The translations under genes were made by a program, and so were the position numbers. From an uncultured Oscillospiraceae bacterium (GTDB lineage: Bacteria > Bacillota > Clostridia > Oscillospirales > Acutalibacteraceae), in the NCBI GenBank assembly GCA_900543215.1, contig UQQR01000001.1, positions 1-64,000 of the forward strand: DNA of 64,000 bases, read 5' to 3'. How positions within the stretch are numbered: the stretch's first letter is position 1; every line of letters begins with the position of its first letter. The notes beneath the pieces were generated by a model that saw only the letters and a program-made list of their open reading frames with translations, was not told where the DNA came from and made no database searches. Positions 60,023 through 64,000 of this stretch are shown piece by piece.

Positions 60023-60781
60023 ATGTCGGTACTTGAAGTTAAAAATTTAAGAAAAAGCTTCGGAAAAAACGAAGTTTTAAAGGGCGTTGACTTTTCCCTT
60101 GACAAAGGCGAGGTTCTGGCTGTTATCGGCTCCTCGGGCGGCGGAAAAACCACCCTGCTTCGCTGTATCAATTTCCTTGAATTTGCGGATAAAGGCACTA
60201 TAACGGTAAACGGTAAGGTTATATTTGACGGCGACGCCGATAAAAAACCGAGCGATACGGAAATAAGAAACAGCAGACTGCATTTCGGACTTGTTTTTCA
60301 GTCTTTTAACCTGTTTCCGCAGTACAGTGTTTTAAAAAATGTAATGCTTGCTCCCACCCTTTTAAAAAGAGGAACTCCGGAGGAAATTAAGCAAAAGGCA
60401 ATTTCAATCATTGAGCGTGTGGGTCTTAGCGAAAAGCTTGACAGCTACCCCTGCGAGCTTTCCGGCGGACAGCAGCAGCGTGTCGCCATTGCGAGGGCGC
60501 TGGCGCTCGAACCCGATATACTTTGCTTTGACGAGCCTACAAGCGCGCTTGATCCCGAACTTACGGGCGAGGTGCTTAAGGTTATAAAGGATCTTAAAGC
60601 CGCGGGAAGCACAATGATAGTGGTAACGCACGAAATGGAATTTGCCCGCAATGTTGCCGATTCGGTAATGTTTATCGCAGGCGGCGTCATTGAGGAATAC
60701 GGCACGCCTGATGAAATATTCGGGAATCCGAAATCAGACAAAATTAAGAGTTTTCTTAATAAATCACTGGAAACATTTTAA
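60023..60781 (+). CDS. Amino-acid ABC transporter ATPase (GlnQ-like)
   Basis: A 252-residue ATPase: Walker A GSSGGGKTTLLR (a Gly in place of the usual Ser of GSSGSGK), Q-loop GLVFQSFNLFPQYSV, signature LSGGQQQRVAIARAL, Walker B ILCFDEPTSALDPEL, switch His in VVTHEMEFARNVAD. Drives the permease upstream. AAGGAG precedes ATG 60023. Confidence 0.93.
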   Translation: MSVLEVKNLRKSFGKNEVLKGVDFSLDKGEVLAVIGSSGGGKTTLLRCINFLEFADKGTITVNGKVIFDGDADKKPSDTEIRNSRLHFGLVFQSFNLFPQYSVLKNVMLAPTLLKRGTPEEIKQKAISIIERVGLSEKLDSYPCELSGGQQQRVAIARALALEPDILCFDEPTSALDPELTGEVLKVIKDLKAAGSTMIVVTHEMEFARNVADSVMFIAGGVIEEYGTPDEIFGNPKSDKIKSFLNKSLETF

Positions 60782-60799
60782 AACGGAACGGAGATTAAT

Positions 60800-61084
60800 A
60801 TGTCCACTGAAAAAGTAACTGACGAAATGATTACCGATTTGTATGATTTAATTATATCGGTGAACAATGAAGAAGATTGCCGCAATTTATTTGATGACCT
60901 TTGCACCAATAAAGAAGTCGAACAAATGGCACAGCGAATAAGAGCGGCAAAGCTTTTGCTTGAGGGTAAGACCTACAATCAGGTAATTGAGGAAACCGAT
61001 ATTTCCTCCGCCACATTAAGCCGTGTTTCACGGTGTGTTCAGTACGGCCGCGGCTATAAAAAATTTCTTGCCGATAATAAATAG
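60800..61084 (+). CDS. yerC: TrpR-like protein (YerC/YecD family)
   Basis: A 94-residue helical DNA-binding protein (LYDLIISVNNEEDCRNLFDDLCT, EVEQMAQRIRAAKLLLEGKTYNQVIEETDISSATLSRVSRCVQYG) as in YerC, a TrpR-superfamily repressor of unknown target in Firmicutes. AACGGAG site before ATG 60800. Possibly the last gene of the transporter operon. Confidence 0.9.
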   Translation: MSTEKVTDEMITDLYDLIISVNNEEDCRNLFDDLCTNKEVEQMAQRIRAAKLLLEGKTYNQVIEETDISSATLSRVSRCVQYGRGYKKFLADNK

Positions 61085-61085
61085 G

Positions 61086-61321
61086 CAAAAAAACTCCCGC
61101 AAAATGCGGGAGCTTCAGTCTGTCGATAAACCCAAAAAATCAAGCTGAGATTGGGATTAAAAATTTTTCGGCAAAGCCAAACAGAGAAAGCGGGTATATG
61201 CAGTATACAAGTGTGTTCTATTCCACCTGTGTACTGCATATTTTTTCAGGTTTATGGCAGCAAATTTAAGCCTGACCGGGTTAGTGACTTGGGTCAAACC
61301 TCTGTAAGGAGTATTATAATC
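61086..61321 (-). ncRNA. Candidate structured RNA between yerC and a membrane protein
   Basis: Minus strand, no open frame of note. An extended -10 box (TGGTATAAT; 61328-61333) predicts a start near 61321, and a CTCCCGC/GCGGGAG hairpin with TTTTTTT ends it near 61086, giving about 235 bases. Inside is a long hairpin of ATATGCAGTA and its complement, capped by ACAGGTG pairing, plus ACAGAG/CTCTGT arms that enclose it. The 17-base palindrome at 61344-61360 overlaps the -35 region. The rod-like shape suits a 6S-type or other housekeeping RNA, but identity is open. Confidence 0.4.
61094..61112 (-). terminator. Terminator of the candidate RNA
   Basis: CTCCCGC/GCGGGAG with a five-base loop, followed by seven T on the minus strand. 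No T-run on the plus strand, so it does not serve yerC well. Confidence 0.8.
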
Positions 61322-61466
61322 GCTTTTATTATACCATAATTGCAAAGACCTTAGGTCTTTTACGGCAGATGTTATTATGCCATATATATGCGAAAAAGTC
61401 CGGCTTTTATTGGAGTTTTTCGATAGACCGAAAAGCCCGAGAGCAATATAGGCTCTATGGATTTTT

Positions 61467-62096
61467 CTAATTATTCTGTTTGAAAAGCTTTTTGTAATCG
61501 GTCGGGTCATAAGTTTGCAGGAATATCTCCCACTGTTCGTCCGAAATGCCGTCCGCCTCGTTCCCGACGGTAACATCATAAAGCTTATAAAGGTTTTCGG
61601 TCACCTTTTTATATTGCTTTTCGGTCTTTACCCTTGCCCGTACCGCAATCGCCGTCAGTATGACAGTGAGTATCACAAGCAGTACAAGCGGCGCTAAGTG
61701 GCGCCAGTAAAAGGAGTATTTAAACCCAAAAAGACCGAGAGTATCCTTCATTGCGCTGCCGAAAAGCGGAATAAGCAAAATTTCGGGCAAAACGCTTATA
61801 ATTCCCGCGGTAAGCTTGAATTTAAAAAAGCTCATAACATATCCCGCAAGCATTACCCCCGTGCATACGCAAACCGAAATAAGCAAATTTTTTACGGATT
61901 TAAAATTATCTGTTCCGTACCGTACCAAAAACATACCCGAAATGAATAACAGGTTAATGATAACGGTATAGAAAAATATAACGCTGTAAATTACTCTGAG
62001 CGTTTTATAAAGCCTGCCGTCCGTCTTTGCGTAATTAATACCGTTTTTCTGTTCGACCGTCCTTACTCTCGTAAGTACGCTTTCATACATCTTCAT
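61467..62096 (-). CDS. Membrane protein of unknown function
   Basis: About 209 residues from ATG 62096 (MKMYESVLTRVRTVEQ), with AAGGAG seven bases upstream; the frame opens earlier at 62201 without site. Five or so membrane segments (VIFFYTVIINLLFISGMFLV, NLLISVCVCTGVMLAGYVM, GIISVLPEILLIPLF, LAPLVLLVILTVILTAIAV) and a C-terminal cytosolic tail ending YKKLFKQNN. No family I know. Divergent from trmL. Confidence 0.7.
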   Translation of the reverse strand: MKMYESVLTRVRTVEQKNGINYAKTDGRLYKTLRVIYSVIFFYTVIINLLFISGMFLVRYGTDNFKSVKNLLISVCVCTGVMLAGYVMSFFKFKLTAGIISVLPEILLIPLFGSAMKDTLGLFGFKYSFYWRHLAPLVLLVILTVILTAIAVRARVKTEKQYKKVTENLYKLYDVTVGNEADGISDEQWEIFLQTYDPTDYKKLFKQNN

Positions 62097-62194
62097 AGAC
62101 TTGCTCCTTAAAATATGTATGTTTATTATAACGCTTATTCTGCGACTTGACAAGTACCTTTTTAAGCTATTATAATACACTACGGTGATGATTA

Positions 62195-62701
62195 ATGGCA
62201 AAACTTAATATTGTAATGGTTGAACCCGAAATACCGCAGAATACTGGAAATGTCGCAAGAACCTGCGCGGCTACGGGTGCGAGACTTCATCTTGTGGGAC
62301 CTATGGGTTTTAAAATTGATGATAAAAAGCTTAAACGGGCAGGTCTTGACTATTGGCAGTATCTCGATATTACCTATTACGACAGTCTTGAAGATTTTTT
62401 CAGCAAAAATACAGGCGACTTTTTCTATTTTACCACAAAGGGCAGGCAGACACATTCCGAGGTTTCTTACCCTGATAACTGTTACCTGCTTTTCGGTAAG
62501 GAAACAAGGGGTTTGCCCGAGGAATTGCTTATTAAAAACCCCGAGCGCTGTGTCCGTATACCGATGCTCGGCGAAATCAGGAGTCTCAATCTTTCAAATT
62601 CGGTAGCCATTGCGGTTTACGAGGCTTTGCGGCAGTGGAATTATCCCGCTTTGGAGAATTTCGGACAGCTTCATAACTATAAATGGGAGGATATAGACTG
62701 A
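62195..62701 (+). CDS. trmL: tRNA (cytidine/uridine-34-2'-O)-methyltransferase
   Basis: A 168-residue SPOUT methyltransferase that modifies the wobble base of leucine tRNAs. Family motifs PEIPQNTGNVARTCAATGA, LLFGKETRGLPEE and RSLNLSNSVAIAVYE form the knot. Full typical length. ATG 62195 lies near the start of the divergent membrane-protein gene; the ribosome-binding site is weak. Confidence 0.93.
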   Translation: MAKLNIVMVEPEIPQNTGNVARTCAATGARLHLVGPMGFKIDDKKLKRAGLDYWQYLDITYYDSLEDFFSKNTGDFFYFTTKGRQTHSEVSYPDNCYLLFGKETRGLPEELLIKNPERCVRIPMLGEIRSLNLSNSVAIAVYEALRQWNYPALENFGQLHNYKWEDID

Positions 62702-62727
62702 AAATCCCCTCTTTTTAAAAATAGATA

Positions 62728-62755
62728 TTGAAAATTCAGAAAAATGTGGTAAAAT
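62728..62755 (+). promoter_or_regulatory. Promoter of pgk
   Basis: TTGAAA (62728-62733), 16-base spacer, TAAAAT (62750-62755). Confidence 0.6.
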
Positions 62756-62796
62756 AGATTTGTAAAATTTTTAACAATGTTGAAAGGATGTTATCA

Positions 62797-64000
62797 ATGA
62801 ACGCTCTTAACAAAAAAACCGTTGACGATATTAATGTCAAGGGTCAAAAGGTTCTCGTTCGCTGCGACTTCAATGTACCGCTCAAAAACGGTGTCATTAC
62901 CGATGAAAACCGTATTGTTGCGGCACTTCCGACAATCAAAAAGCTGATTGCCGACGGAGGCAGAGTTATCCTCTGCTCACACTTAGGCAAACCGAAGGGC
63001 GAACCCAAGCCCGAGCTTTCTTTAGCCCCTGTTGCAAAGCGCCTTTCCGAGCTTCTCGGCAAGGAGGTTGTTTTTGCCGCTGACGATAATGTTGTAGGCG
63101 AAAACGCAAAGGCCGCTGTTAACGCTATGAAGGACGGAGATGTTGTTCTTCTGCAGAACACCCGTTACCGTGCCGAAGAAACTAAGAACGGCGAGGAATT
63201 TTCAAAGGAATTAGGCTCTTTGGCAGACATTTTTGTTAATGATGCGTTCGGTACGGCTCACAGAGCGCACTGCTCTACTGTTGGCGTTGTTTCCTATGTT
63301 AAAGAAGCTGTTGCCGGTTATCTTATCGGCAAAGAACTTAAGTATCTCGGAAACGCTGTTGAAAATCCGGTTCGTCCTTTCGTTACAATATTGGGCGGCG
63401 CTAAGGTTGCGGATAAGCTTTCCGTAATTGAAAATCTGCTTAACAAAGCCGATACCCTTATTATCGGCGGCGGTATGGCTTACACATTTTTAGCCGCTAA
63501 AGGCTACGGCGTAGGTAAATCGCTTCTTGATACCGAAAAGATCGATTATTGCCGCGATATGCTTAAAAAGGCGGAGGAAAAGGGCGTTAAGATTCTTCTT
63601 CCCGTTGACTGCAATATAGCAGACCACTTCCCCGATCCTATTGACGCTCCGATTGAGGTTAAGACCGTTGACGCCGATAAAATACCGGCTGACTACGAAG
63701 GTCTTGACATAGGGCCTAAGACCTCAGAGCTTTTTGCCAACGAGGTTAAGAACGCAAAGACTGTCGTTTGGAACGGACCTATGGGCGTGTTTGAAAACCC
63801 GACTCTCGCAGAGGGCACCATTGCCGTTGCAAAGAGCCTTGCCGAGACCGACGCTGTAACAATTATCGGCGGCGGCGACTCCGCGGCGGCTGTCAACACT
63901 TTGGGCTTCGGCGATAAAATGACCCACATTTCAACAGGCGGCGGCGCTTCGCTCGAATTTCTTGAGGGCAAGGAATTACCCGGCATTGCCGCGCTTAACG
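62797..64000 (+). CDS. pgk: Phosphoglycerate kinase, 3' end beyond window
   Basis: Glycolytic kinase making ATP from 1,3-bisphosphoglycerate. 401 codons present; a few at the C-terminus are missing at the window edge. [14 protein letters not shown] (N-domain), [15 protein letters not shown]-like [35 protein letters not shown] and [27 protein letters not shown] are all in place. Start ATG 62797 with GAAAGGATG site; own promoter upstream. Confidence 0.95.
   Translation, partial: MNALNKKTVDDINVKGQKVLVRCDFNVPLKNGVITDENRIVAALPTIKKLIADGGRVILCSHLGKPKGEPKPELSLAPVAKRLSELLGKEVVFAADDNVVGENAKAAVNAMKDGDVVLLQNTRYRAEETKNGEEFSKELGSLADIFVNDAFGTAHRAHCSTVGVVSYVKEAVAGYLIGKELKYLGNAVENPVRPFVTILGGAKVADKLSVIENLLNKADTLIIGGGMAYTFLAAKGYGVGKSLLDTEKIDYCRDMLKKAEEKGVKILLPVDCNIADHFPDPIDAPIEVKTVDADKIPADYEGLDIGPKTSELFANEVKNAKTVVWNGPMGVFENPTLAEGTIAVAKSLAETDAVTIIGGGDSAAAVNTLGFGDKMTHISTGGGASLEFLEGKELPGIAALN

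Noticed and set aside
61157..61579. 140-codon minus-strand frame
   Set aside because: No ribosome-binding site, low-complexity composition, and it overlaps the candidate RNA, its promoter and the end of the membrane-protein gene.
1..64000. CRISPR array
   Set aside because: No series of regularly spaced identical repeats was seen anywhere; the palindromes at 4.7 kb and 26.7 kb are single structures.

Overview
The window looks like chromosomal DNA of a low-to-mid GC Firmicute of class Clostridia, probably an Oscillospiraceae/Ruminococcaceae-type gut anaerobe. This is inferred from gene content (Re-type citrate synthase with aconitase and isocitrate dehydrogenase, YesM/YesN-type signalling, RqcH, YhaM-like and TrmK genes, PHP-type tyrosine phosphatase) and from the ribosome-binding-site style; I could not check it by search.

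Region 1 (1-15.5 kb) is layered mobile DNA. It opens with the 3' end of a Tn916-type integrase whose element end lies against a von Willebrand factor A gene that has lost its 5' part. Next come small plasmid/ICE-type genes (DUF3846, DUF3791), two XRE repressors, an MNT-HEPN pair, a SLOG gene broken by a hairpin-rich insertion, and a minus-strand replication block (primase, DpnD/PcfM-like protein, truncated SMC-like ATPase). A parA start is then fused in frame to a tyrosine recombinase, which overlaps a second recombinase. A sigma-like regulator follows, then a leftover 3' end of another integrase, a GNAT gene and a tRNA-Pro. Repeats around 12.3, 14.3 and 15.4 kb share a TCAAAATTTG core and mark a reused integration site.

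Region 2 (15.5-27.3 kb) is a defence island: an XRE regulator, a Vsr nuclease, a cytosine methyltransferase fused to a HpaII-like endonuclease, a second restriction enzyme/cytosine methyltransferase pair, and then a visibly AT-rich, tightly packed four-gene operon (D12-class adenine methyltransferase, winged-helix/DUF262 protein, ABC/SMC-like ATPase, protein with a RelE-like C-terminus). I consider this operon the best candidate for an undescribed system. Small genes and an inverted pair of paralogous ORFs close the island.

Region 3 (27.3-64 kb) is ordinary chromosome. A minus-strand operon makes 2-oxoglutarate (Re-citrate synthase, GntR regulator, aconitase, isocitrate dehydrogenase). Then come DUF421, a broken membrane gene, an intact SLOG protein, an Lrp regulator and an aldo/keto reductase. 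The mglBAC-like sugar transporter is followed by a sugar-binding-protein/histidine-kinase/response-regulator sensor. The rest comprises a sigma factor, a degenerate tRNA-Gly-like element, a cell-wall amidase, a MATE pump, purA, a YhaM-like nuclease, DUF1858, trmK, rqcH, exopolysaccharide control genes, a polar amino-acid ABC transporter, a TrpR-like regulator, a candidate structured RNA, trmL and the start of pgk.
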